A stretch of 64,000 bases of DNA, taken from assembly GCA_031216915.1 (NCBI GenBank), contig CM062292.1:2166457-2230456 (forward strand). Direction: 5' to 3'. Position 1 is the first letter of the stretch. Each line of letters begins with the position of its first letter. The notes below the pieces were generated by a model. That model was not told where the DNA came from, made no database searches, and worked only from the letters and a program-made list of their open reading frames with translations. The DNA is from Pictodentalium vernedei (Eukaryota > Mollusca > Scaphopoda > Dentaliida > Dentaliidae). Of this stretch, positions 1-9,839 are shown one piece after another. Made by a program: the position numbers and the translations under genes.

Positions 1-1255
1 CCAATGATCAGAATCTTTTTATATACGGTATTCAGCATTTGGAGGGGGGGGGGGGGGGGGGGGGGGGGTGGCAGATACAATTCTTTTTTAAATAAAGCCC
101 ATTGGTTCATATTTGGGATCAATACAGGAGCCCAAATTTTTAACTTAGGTCAATTTGGGGAATACTCTTTAAAAATCTTTTTCTTCAGAACCACCAGTCA
201 GAATCTTTGAATGTTTGGTATACATCATTGTTAAGAGGGTCAGATTCAAGATTGTTCAAACCAAGACCCTAGGTTAATATTTGGGCTTCCTATGGAAGAC
301 CAAATTTTAACTTAGTTCAAAATATGGGGGATAATTTTTAAAAATCTTCTTCTTCAGATCCAGTCAGAATGCTTTCATATTTGGTATACAACATATCTAG
401 GGAGAGGGGGGATTCAAGTTTGTTCAAATCGGGTCCCTAGGTGTAAATTTGGGCTCGCTATGGTAGCCCAAATTTTAACTTAGTGCAATATGAGGAAATT
501 TCTTTAAAAACCTTCTTCTTCAGATCCACCACTCAGAATGTTTTCATATTTGGTATACAACATCTCTAGTTCCATATGGAAACCTGAAATTTAACTTAGT
601 ACAATATGAGGGAATTTCTTCAAAAATCTTCTTAGTACAATATGAGGGAATTTCTTCAAAAATCTTCTTTAGATTCACTTGTCAAAATCCTTTCATATTT
701 GGTTTACAACATCTCTAGGGGTCAGATTCAAGTTTGTTCAAATTGGGTCCCTGGGTTAATATTTGGGCTCCCTATGGTAGTCCAGATTTTAAACTAGGGC
801 AATATGAGGAAATTTCTTTAAAAATATTCTTCTTCAGATCCACTTGTCAGAATGTTTTCATATTTGGTATACAACATCTCTAGGGGGGTCACATTCAACT
901 TTTTTTCAAATCGAGAGCCTGGGTTAATATTTGTATTCCCTTGGGGAGCCGGAATGGCCTTGTAGCTGAAGAATTAGAAATTTTGTATTCATTACCCTCT
1001 GGAGGTGTGCAACTAAGTTTAATCCACATAGGTTGTATCAAGAGGCTTCATAGGGGAGCTGTACATTTTGCATTATGATCAACTGAAGAAACGGCATGAT
1101 GCTTGAACTATATTTGTCACTCCTGAGGGGCACAAGGATTGACATTGTATCCTATGGAGATGGATTGCTTACTGTAGACTCATTCTTGGACTTTGTTTAT
1201 ATTGTGTTCTGTTGAAGGTGAGTGCTTCAGGCCCCGTGTGGCCTCTTGTTTTAGG
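1..1255 (+). mobile_element. Degenerate pearl/Helentron-like element, ~166-bp core repeats
   Basis: Six diverged copies of a ~166-170 bp unit cover 1 to ~950. Landmarks are TTTGGTATACAACATCTCTAG (near 216, 382, 551, 701 and 867), 'atttgggctccctatgg' and 'aatatgaggaaatttctt'. A unique stretch follows (950-1210), then a terminal hairpin AGGCC-CCGTGT-GGCCT followed by CTTG (1231-1248). The same core, spacing and terminus occur at 33476-34115. Tandem cores closed by a GC hairpin are known in pearl/CvA elements of bivalves, which are Helentron derivatives. The assignment is by architecture only. There is a 25-base G run at 44-68 inside the first copy and a 38-bp local duplication near 600-665. Confidence 0.6.
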
Positions 1256-1346
1256 TACAATCACTGCAATGTTATTGTTGTAATGAATATAATGAAAACA
1301 TCAACAAAACAAGTAACATTTTATCACTTCGTCAATTGAGTGCAGG

Positions 1347-2110
1347 TGAAGTGTGCTATGTCCCAATATTATATCGCACGTGACCTTCTAGGCTCCTGAT
1401 TGGACAAATGCTGCACCCCTATTTCGTGTAGTTTGCACCCACAGAACTGACCAGGCACTACACGTTCTCTATTTTTAGCACACTACTATATCAGTCTTCT
1501 TTTCATACTGGGCGAATAAAACTAATCAAGCTGATATAGTAGTGTGCTAAAAATAGAAAATGTGTAGTGCCTGGTCAGTTCTGTCAAGAAAAACACCCAT
1601 CAAGAAAAACATCTGTCCAATTTGTTAATATATTACCAAATTGGACAGATGTTTTTCTTGATGGGTGTTCGATATAATATAAGGATTAGTGCATGTCTTG
1701 TCATTGACTGCGCCCTAATAGTGCCCAGTGAGGTGGTGTAGTTCCCTCTGCTTCGCGCCGGGAACTATACCACCTCACTGGGCACTATATAGGCATAGTC
1801 AACTCCAAGCCATGCACTATTCCTTAACTGGTAGAGTGCTAAATTATTTTTGGCCACAAATCTTGTGCACATGTCTTTGCCTTGTTACAATTTATGGGAG
1901 AGTGCCCATAGGCACTCTCCCATAAATTGTAACAAGGTAATCTCTTACAAACTAAATAATAACACTTCAATAATAATACAAAGCACATGTACTGAATATG
2001 AGCATTCAAGCTGTGATTCCTCCACTTCAGAATAAAGCCCAAATATGGGCTTCCAGCACTCTACCAGTTAAGTAGAGACCAGTACTGTCCGTAGGACATA
2101 GCACACTTCA
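1347..2110. mobile_element. Foldback element made of serial long hairpins
   Basis: Outer perfect 17-bp inverted repeat TGAAGTGTGCTATGTCC (1347-1363 against 2094-2110). Inside are four long hairpins in series: 1442-1494/1531-1583 (53-bp arms, about two mismatches), 1592-1623/1638-1669 (32-bp perfect arms), 1681-1825 (about 58-bp imperfect arms) and 1880-1906/1911-1937 (27-bp perfect arms, 4-base loop). The last sits in a further TIR pair, CTTAACTGGTAGAGTGCT (1823-1840 against 2055-2072). There is no coding potential. Clear target duplications were not found at the outer ends. Confidence 0.75.
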
Positions 2111-2800
2111 AATAGCTCTCAGGTGACATTTCTATGGACTTTTCTAGTAAGACAATGGTGTTTTTAGATTAATTGAAGGGGCTGGAAATAAAACTGAAAA
2201 ACCCAACCAAAACTGAGGTTTTAAAAAAAATAAACCGAAACCGAACCTGAAAAAAACCCTCCATGCACTAATTAATCAAAATTTTGCTTTCTGGTCAATA
2301 ACTTTTGTTGAGTGTAACATAGTTATATCAAACTTATGGGTGTTATACCCTCATGGAATGAGAACCCTGTGTCCAAAGGTCAAGGTCACTGTTATCGATA
2401 ATAGCATTTTTGCTTTTCAGGCAATAACATTACTTATGTTTAATATGGCTCAACCAAATTAGCAGAAAGTAATCACACATGGAAGAAGATTTTGATGTTG
2501 ACAGCCGCATGGTCCAATGTTATGGGACTTATACATAGAACTGTTGAAGTTGACAGCCACAATGTTGAATGTTATTATACATAGAACTGTGGAAAAATTG
2601 GTTTGTGGCCATTAACACTTAATTTATTTGTCACTCGTTGGCCAGGTTTACACATTAGTTATCCCATCGATTTTGCTGTCTGTAGGACTGTTACTATATA
2701 TAGAACTTATATCTTTGGTTCCATATAATACTGTTCCATCAGACTTTCACTTTTAGTGCTGTCAGGCCCATTGAAGAAGAACCTTTTGATTCTCAGATTT
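2111..2800. other. Intronic sequence, no gene recognised
   Basis: AT-rich. It holds an A-rich stretch with AACCGAA motifs (2200-2260), a stretch around 2290-2440 with 'caaaggtcaaggtcactgtt' and 'caggcaataac' words that resemble dispersed bivalve repeats, and two diverged ~50-65 bp copies with 'ttgacagcc' and 'tatacatagaactgt' at 2497-2600. No exon with sorting-nexin similarity was seen. Confidence 0.5.
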
Positions 2801-2805
2801 AATCT

Positions 2806-3100
2806 CAAATATGAAGACCACTGACACAGAAAATAAAGCTTTCCATTTTCCAAATGATAACACTCAAATATGAAGACCACTGACACCGAAAATAAAGCTT
2901 TCCATTTTCCAAATGATAACACTCAAATATGAAGACCACTGACACAGAAAATAAAGCTTTCCATTTTCCAAATGATAACACTCAAATATGAAGACCACTG
3001 ACACAGAAAATAAAGCTTTCCATTTTCCAAATGATAACACTCAAATATGAAGACCACTGACACAGAAAATAAAGCTTTCCATTTTCCAAATGATAACACT
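2806..3100. repeat. 59-bp tandem repeat, five copies
   Basis: The anchor ATGAAGACCACTGACAC recurs at 2811, 2870, 2929, 2988 and 3047, exactly 59 bp apart, and copies are almost identical. The 3' half of the unit (agctttccattttccaaatgataaca) matches the 43-bp unit of the next array, so the two share an origin. Confidence 0.92.
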
Positions 3101-3663
3101 TCTATTTATTAGCGCTGTCCAGTTTCCAAATGATAACATCAGTTCTATTTAACAGATCATTCTAGGTTCTGGACAATAACAGTTCTATTTATCAGAGCTT
3201 TCCAGGTTCCAAATGATAATATCAGTTCTTTTCAATAGAGCATTCTAAGTTCAAAATGATAACTTCAGTTCCATTTAACAAAGCATTCTAGGTTCTTGAT
3301 AATAACAGTTCTATTTATCAGAGCTTTCCAGTTTCCAGTTTAACAGTGTTCTAGGTTCCGAATGATAAGATCAGTTCTATTTAACAGAAGATTCTAGGTT
3401 CTGGGTGATAACAGTTCTATTTATCAAAGCTTTACAGGTTGCAAATAATAATATCCGTTCTATTCAGTAGAGCATTCGAGGTTCCAAATGATAATATCAG
3501 TTCTTTTCAATAGAGCATTCTAAGTTCAAAATGATAACATCAGTTCTATTTAACAGAGCATTCTAGGTTCTGGACAATAACAGTTCTATTTATCAGAGCT
3601 TTCCAGGTTCCAAATAATAATATCAGTTCTATTCAGTAGAGCATTCTAGGTTCCAAATTATAA
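3101..3663. repeat. 43-bp minisatellite, left part
   Basis: Degenerate 43-bp units of the form 'aacatcagttctatttaaca' + 'gagcattctaggttccaaatgat', alternating with a variant 'aacagttctatttatcagagctttcc'. Interrupted at 3664 by a TIR transposon and resumed at 4997. Confidence 0.88.
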
Positions 3664-4996
3664 GGCCAAAAAAAAAAAGGAATTGATTCTCAGGCACCGC
3701 CGCATTGAAAAAAATGGCCCGCGCTGGGCCTTTTTATTTTGATCGTCATTGCACGAAAATAGGAAACAGGGAAATTGAAAAGGGACTATTGGTTTTAAGG
3801 CCCAAAACCAACGAATAAACAGATAAATATACACAGGCGTGTGTTAAGTGTGAGAGGGGAAAGGTTTTCGCCAATTTTCGGGGAATTCAAATGCAAACTT
3901 GACTCAGTCGATGTTGGCCGAGTTGTCCAACACAGGCATAACCCACCTTGTCGAATACTAAACGTTAAATTTGCCAGGTACTGGCGTCAAGTAAACCTTT
4001 TTTGCTGTGAAAACACGAATGAGAAATAGTGAGAATCGGTACAGGTAAGTATATTTTCGGGGTGGGGATTTATCACTTATTAAGAAATACAAAAGTCCAA
4101 ATTCTGCTGACGTGTCATGAACATAACGGGAAAGAATGGGCAAACACTGAATGGAATCTGAAATTCAGATTTTTCCAGAGCAGTTGTGCATCAAGGGAGA
4201 TTACTCAAAACACACGTGCGTTTCCCAATACGAATGACGTCTTCATTCAAAGTAAACAAACAAAGTCTTTACGGGCCGCAATGTCCAGCTTATTTTGTGT
4301 ATTGAGTTGGGCCTATCCATTTAGTAATTTCACCCACGGGAGATCGGATAGTGATATGAATGAAAGGGCTTCACCGCAGTGGAAAAATAAAGTGATGTTT
4401 CCCTTTTTTAAATATCAAACTTGATCGCTTGGATGTATACGGGTTCAAACTATTTTTAATAGGCGTGGTCTTTGGGAGGGGCTCTTTGACAGACTGCTGA
4501 TGACGTTACAAGTGCTGTGTAAGTTCCATGCCGAGTTGACACCGGAAGCTTGCTTCCATTCTGGTTTGTTTTTGTTTCCCTTCTAAAATTTCTATCGTAA
4601 AAATGTTAATTTCTATCAAAACAACTCACAATGATACCAAAATAATACGAGGGTGGTCAATAATATCTATGGAAGACGACAGTACTTTGGGGGAGTTGGT
4701 TAAAAAACTGTTCGCCGGTGAGTTTGATAATGACAACGATGATCCAATACCACAGAACTTGAATCCGTTCTTGGAAAATGGTGAGAGAAACAATGAGATT
4801 TATTTGTATATCATTTTACAATATGCACTTTCCCATGCCTTTTAGATAAAAACAGACATCAGAAAGTGACTTTTGCCTCTCAATCCTTGCTCACCATCTG
4901 GAAGAAATAAAAATAAAAAATGAAAATAAAATCCTCCCTCCCTCATTGATTTGAAAAAAAAATTGCCTGAGAATCAATTGATTTTTTTTTTTGGCC
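3664..4996. mobile_element. Non-autonomous TIR DNA transposon, PIF/Harbinger-like
   Basis: A 1,333-bp insertion in the 43-bp array with 33-bp terminal inverted repeats (3664-3696 and 4964-4996) that begin GGCC + A-run and contain TTGATTCTCAGGCA. It is flanked by TAA on both sides (3661-3663, 4997-4999). A 3-bp TWA target duplication and GG-starting ends are typical of PIF/Harbinger; no transposase or Myb-like gene is recognisable, so the superfamily is inferred. The interior is unlike the array: a moderately CpG-bearing stretch, a promoter-like patch near 4500-4560 and a short ORF (separate entry). This is internal intron sequence of the sorting nexin gene. Confidence 0.75.
4669..4780 (+). 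CDS. Possible captured or remnant first exon inside the TIR transposon
   Basis: An ATG at 4669 (an in-frame ATG also lies at 4603) opens MEDDSTLGELVKKLF, followed by an acidic, Asn/Asp-rich stretch (EFDNDNDDP) and PFLENG, then a donor-like GAAAATG|GTGAGA at 4781. Upstream, 4500-4560 carries TGACGTTA (CRE-like) and ACCGGAAG (ETS-like) without a clear TATA box. I do not recognise the protein. It could be the first exon of the transposon's own lost gene, or a host promoter plus exon carried by the element. No downstream exon was found before the right TIR. Confidence 0.25.
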
Positions 4997-7990
4997 TAAT
5001 ATCAGTTCTTTTCAACAGAGCATTCTAGGTTCCAAATGATAACATCAGTTCTATTTAACAAAGCATTCTAGGTTCCAAATGATAACATCAGTTCTATTTA
5101 AAAAAGCATTCTAGGTTCTTGATAATAACAGTTCTATTTATCAGAGCTTTCCAGTTTAACAGTGTTCTAGGTTCCGAATGATAAGATCAGTTCTATTTAA
5201 CAGAAGATTCTAGGTTCTGGGTGATAACAGTTCTATTTATCAGAGCTTTCCAGTTTAACAGTGTTCTAGGTTCCGAATGATAATATCAGTTCTATTTAAC
5301 AGAAGATTCTAGGTTCTTGGTGGTAATAGTTCTATTTATGAAAGCTTTCCAGGTTCCATATGATAATATCAGTTCTATTCAATAGAACATTCTAAGTTCC
5401 AAACAATAACAGCAGTTCTGTTTAACAGAGCGTTCTGGGTTCTGGATGATAACAGTTCCATTTATCAGAGCTTTGCAGGTTCCAAATAATATCAGTTCTA
5501 TTCAATAGAGCATTCTAGGTTCTGCATGATAACATCAGTTCCATTTAACAGAACGTTCTAGGTTCTGGATGATAACAGTTCCATTTATCAGAGCTTTGCA
5601 GGTTCCAAATAATAATATCAGTTCTATTCAATAGAACATTCTAAGTTCCAAACAATAACATCAGTTCCATTTAACAGAGCGTTCTAGGTTCTGGATGATA
5701 ACAGTTCCATTTATCAGAGCTTTGCAGGTTCCAAATAATAATATCAGTTCTATTCAATAGAACATTCTAAGTTCCAAACAATAACATCAGTTCCATTTAA
5801 CAGAACGTTCTAGGTTCTGGATGATAACAGTTCCATTTATCAGAGCTTTGCAGGTTCCAAATAATAATATCAGTTCTATTCAATAGAGCATTCTAGTTCT
5901 TTCTGGATGATAACATCAGTTCCATTTAACAGATCGTTCTAGGTTCTGGATGACAACAGTTCTATTTATCAGAGCTTTCCAGGTTCCAAATAATAATATC
6001 AGTTCTATTCAATAGAGCATTCTAAGTTCCAAATGATAACATCAGTTCTATTTAACAGAGCGTTCTAGGTTCCAAATGATAAGATCTGTTCTATTTATCA
6101 GAGCTTTCCAGTTTCCAGTTTAACAGTGTTCTAGGTTCTGAATGATAACATCAGTTCTATTTAACAGAGCATTCCAGGTTCTTGATGACAACAGTTCTAT
6201 TTATCGGGGCTTTCCAGTTTCCAAATGGAAACATCAGTTCTATTCAATAGAGCATTCTAGGTTCTGGATGATAACAGTTCTATTTATCAAAGCTTTCTAG
6301 TTTCCAAATGATAATATCAGTTCTATTCAATAGAAAATTCTAGGTTCCAAATGATAGCATCAGTTCTGTTTATCTGAGCTCTCCAGTTTCCAGATTCCTA
6401 TTTAACAGTGTTCTAGGTTTCAAATGATAACATCAGTTCTATTTAACAAAGCATTCTAGGTTCCAAATGATAACATCAGTTCTATTTAACAGAACATTCT
6501 AGGTTCTCGATGATAACAGTTCTATTTATCAGAGCTTTCCAGGTTCAAAATGATAATATCAGTTCTACTCAATAGAACATTCTAAGTTTCAAATGATAAC
6601 ATCACTTCTATTCAACAGAGCATTCTAGGTTCCAAATGATAACATCAGTTCTATTTAACAGAACATTCTAGGTTCCAAATGATAACACCAGTTCTATTTA
6701 ACAGAGCATTCTAGGTTCCAAATGATAACATCAGTTCTATTTAACAGAGCATTCCAGATTCCAAATGATAACGTCAGTTCTATTTAACAGAGCATTCTAG
6801 ATTCCAAATGATAACATCAGTTCTATTTAACAGAACATTCTAGGTTCTGGATGATAACAGTTCTATTTATCAGAGTTTTCCAGGTTCCAAATAATAATAT
6901 CAGTTCTATTCAATAGAGCATTCTAAGTTCCAAATGATAACATCAGTTCTATTTAACAAAGCATTCTAGGTTCCAGATGATAAGAACAGTTCTATTTATC
7001 AGAGCTTTCAAGTTTCCAGTTTAACAGTGTTCTATGTTCCGAATGATAACATCAGTTCTATTTAACAAAGCATTCTAGCTTCCAGATGATAAGATCAGTT
7101 CTATTTATCAGAGCTTTCAAGTTTCCAGTTTAACAGTGTTCTATGTTCCGAATGATAACATCAGTTCTATTTAACAGGGCATTCTAGATTCTTTATGATA
7201 ACAGTTCTATTTGTCAGGGCTTTCCAGTTTCCAAATGGTAACATTGGTTCTATTCAATAGAGCATTCTAGGTTCCAAATGATAACATCAGTTCTATTTAA
7301 CAGAGCATTCTAGGTTCTTGATGATAACAGTTCTATTTATCAGGGCTTTCCAGTATCCAAATGGTAACATTGGTTCTATTCAATAGAGCATTCTAGGTTC
7401 CAAATGATAACATCAGTTCTATTTAACAAAGCATTCTAGGTTCCAAATGATAACATCAATTCTATTCAACAAAGCATTTTGTGTTCTGGATGATAACATC
7501 AGTTCTATTATCAGTGCTTTACAGTTTCCAAATGATAACATCAGTTCTATTTAACAAAGCATTCTAGGTTCCAAATGATAACGTCAGTTCTATTTAACAA
7601 AGCATTCAAGGTTCCAAATGATAACATCAGTTCTATTCAACAAAGTATTCTGTGTTCTGGATTATAACATCCGTTCTATTTATCAGTGCTTTACAGTTTC
7701 CAAATGATAACATCAGTTCTATTTAACAAAGCATTCTAGGTTCCAAATGATAACATCAATTCTATTCAACAAAGTATTCTGTGTTCTGGATTATAACATC
7801 CGTTCTATTTATCAGTGCTTTACAGTTTCCAAATGATAACATCAGTTCTATTTAACAAAGCATTCTAGGTTCCAAATGATAACATCAGTTCTATTCAACA
7901 AAGTATTTTGTGTTCTGGATTATAACATCCGTTCTATTTATCAGTGCTTTACAGTTTCCAAATGATAACATCACATCTATTTTTCAAAGC
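4997..7990. repeat. 43-bp minisatellite, right part
   Basis: About 70 degenerate units of the same 43-bp repeat. Two main unit types alternate: 'ttaacagagcattctaggttcc' and 'ttatcagagctttccagtttcc'. Local runs repeat as larger blocks (for example the stretches near 5540-5900 and 7560-7990). No coding potential. Confidence 0.88.
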
Positions 7991-8009
7991 TTAAAAAAAC
8001 TTCCAGTGT

Positions 8010-8641
8010 CTTAACTGGTTGAGTGCTAAATTATTTTCAAAGGTGATTTGAAACGTGAGTATTTTATTCAAAGATGCTATGCAACTAGCGAGGGAAACCA
8101 TAGTTTAGCAAGATTTTCTTCATGAACAATTGTTTTGTTACAATGTATTGGAGCATGCTCTTTGGCTCTCTCCAGTAAAGTGTAACCACAATTTTATATA
8201 AACATTCATTTTCTGCTGTTAAGAAAACAACAAGTCTATGCAAACGGTGGGGGCCGGGGTTAGTAGTTGGATGGGTGACCAGTTCAGCGACTGATTTGCG
8301 CTCCCGCGTTGTGTCCCTGGGCAAGACACTTAACCCCGATTGCCTACATGGGGGCACAATGACACTGTGTACTAAGGCATACTGCACGTCGATGGTGCAC
8401 ATGTTTTCAACCAGTCTAACCCTGTCTGTGCCATGGTGCAGAGTTCAGAATTATGATGTTGGAGAGCTGACAGCTGCTCATCGTTGCTCGGTGGTTCTCT
8501 CCAGGTACTCCGGCTTCCTCCTCCCGTAAAACATCGACATGATATGACCCTGGCTGTTAAAGTGTCGTTAAACCCTAATAAAGAAATATAAATGCAAACT
8601 GTGTGGAGCCACTATAATGGTTTCAGCACTCCACTACTTAA
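8010..8641. mobile_element. TIR element related to the hairpin cluster, with nested SINE
   Basis: The left end CTTAACTGGTTGAGTGCT (8010-8027) and right end AGCACTCCACTACTTAA (8625-8641) are imperfect inverted repeats. The left end and the segment at 8133-8190 (TTGTTACAAT...GTGTAACCA) match, with divergence, the inner element at 1823-2072, including its GTTACAAT hairpin, which has decayed here. A SINE occupies most of the interior. Confidence 0.55.
8239..8595 (+). mobile_element. SINE with 5S rRNA-like head
   Basis: The segment 8259-8280 (GGTTAGTAGTTGGATGGGTGACC) differs by one base from the box C region of animal 5S rRNA as I know it, and the ~20 bases before it also follow 5S, so the head is 5'-truncated 5S. 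A body follows with GTCCCTGGGCAAGACACTTAA (8312-8332), a conserved word in many animal SINEs, then 'ttctctccaggtactccggc' and a tail GTCGTTAAACCCTAATAAAG. A reverse-oriented relative lies at 49755-49932. I cannot assign a named SINE family. Confidence 0.65.
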
Positions 8642-8678
8642 TTGCATATATGAAAAGAGAAGAATTATAAACTTTTTG

Positions 8679-8928
8679 AACAAGCCAGAAAATAAACAAT
8701 TTGCAGAATGAGGTTCCCAGAGGGAGAATTTGCTGATGCTATCACATACAGTGAGCCAATTTATCCTCTGGGTACCTCTTTCTGTTTAGGTTTAAGACCC
8801 TGATTCAGATTGAGGTTCACAGAGGGTAAACTTAGTGATGCTACCCTGCTATGCAGGATAGCATCACCAAATTCACCCTCTGGGGACCTCATTTTGCAGA
8901 TGACAGTCTGCTTATTTTCTGGCCTGTT
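8679..8928. repeat. Nested long inverted repeat
   Basis: The outer arms start AACAAGCCAGAAAATAA (8679) and end with its complement at 8912-8928. An inner hairpin spans 8812-8890 (GAGGTTCACAGAGGG ... CCCTCTGGGGACCTC) and a related fold 8710-8778 has the same arm family, so one ~32-bp arm occurs four times in alternating orientation. It lies ~145 bp upstream of exon A. Confidence 0.7.
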
Positions 8929-9072
8929 TTTGAAGTGTGCAGACTTAAGGTCCAAGATCACAGGATGTTACATTAAATTGAACTTTTTAAAATTGTTTTC
9001 CAGGTAATATCACAACTTGTGGATCTGCTATCCTTTCTAACCTCTCATTGCTTTTATATTGTTTTGTTTCAG

Positions 9073-9196
9073 AGAATATTTGGCAACATTTAAAAAGACG
9101 GTAGCCATGCATGAAGTTTTCTTACAAAGAATTGCTGCTCACCCTAAGCTGAGAAATGATGTAAATTTCCGAGTATTCTTAGAGTATGACCAGGAT
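9073..9196 (+). CDS. SNX6: Sorting nexin SNX5/6-like, internal exon A (end of PX domain)
   Basis: Coding exon of a PX-BAR sorting nexin of the SNX5/SNX6/SNX32 family, which works with SNX1/SNX2 in the endosomal ESCPE-1/retromer coat that returns cargo from endosomes to the trans-Golgi. The exon follows a pyrimidine-rich acceptor (TTTGTTTCAG, ending 9072) and stops at GAT|GTAAGT. It is 124 bp: one base of a split codon plus 41 codons. The peptide begins [19 protein letters not shown] and ends FLEYDQD, which is how the PX domain of this family ends; the VAMHEVFL and AAHP words are closer to vertebrate SNX6 than SNX5 as I remember them. It ends in phase 0, matching exon B. Upstream PX exons are not in the window. 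Nothing is truncated. Family assignment is firm; the paralogue name is less so, since invertebrates usually have one gene. Confidence 0.93.
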
Positions 9197-9432
9197 GTAA
9201 GTTTTATCAATGCCTCATTCCAACAAGAGTTAGTGTTAATGTCCAAGTTTTCTTTAAAGCCTGGCATTGATCACAAAAACTGGGCTCTTTCTCTATCAGA
9301 CCAAGATCTGATCATTACACATTTACCAATATTAATGGTTCTGGTGATACTGCACACCAGAACCATTAGAATCCTATCAAAAATTGCTCTTGATGCTGAT
9401 TACTTACTGATACACTCATCTCTTTTGACAAT
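9197..9432. other. Start of intron A-B
   Basis: Begins with GTAAGT. It contains a small perfect hairpin TAATGGTTCTGGTG/CACCAGAACCATTA around 9333-9368. Nothing else recognised. Confidence 0.6.
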
Positions 9433-9806
9433 TTGAGCCAGGTGAGCTTTTTAGACTCACTTGAACCTCTGGTAGGTGAGCTTTTTAGATTCACTTGAGC
9501 CTCTGGTAGGTGAACTTTTTAGACTCATTTGAGCCTCTGGTAGGTGAGCTTTTTAGACTCACTTGAGCCTCTGGTAGGTGAGCTTTTTAGATTCACTTGA
9601 GCCTCTGGTAGGTGAACTTTTTAGACTCACTTGAGCCTCTGGTGGGTGAGCTTTTTAGACTCACTTGAGCCTCTGGTAGGTGAGCTTGTTAGACTCAGAT
9701 GAGCCTCTGGTAGGTGAGCTTTTTAGACTCCTTGAGCCTCTGGTAGGTGAGCTTTTTAGACTCACTTGAGCCTCTGGTTGGTGAGCGTTTTAGACTCCAT
9801 TGAGCC
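9433..9806. repeat. 34-bp tandem repeat, about 11 copies
   Basis: Unit 'cacttgagcctctggtaggtgagctttttagact'-type, 34 bp (one copy is 33 bp). GGTGAG recurs from 9441 to 9780. Each unit contains (C/T)AG|GTGAGC, which is close to a 5' splice-site consensus, on the sense strand of the gene. Confidence 0.9.
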
Positions 9807-9839
9807 TATGGGGGATTTGTTAAAATCATCTAAATGTTA

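Noticed and set aside
4029-4424. 131-codon ORF in the TIR transposon
   Set aside because: No recognisable domain, composition like surrounding non-coding sequence, and no splice or family support.
8259-8280. A 5S rRNA gene
   Set aside because: Only the box C part and ~20 bases before it match; the rest continues into a SINE body.
8085-8529. ORFs of 84 and 105 codons near 8.1-8.5 kb
   Set aside because: They fall within the SINE and its host TIR element.
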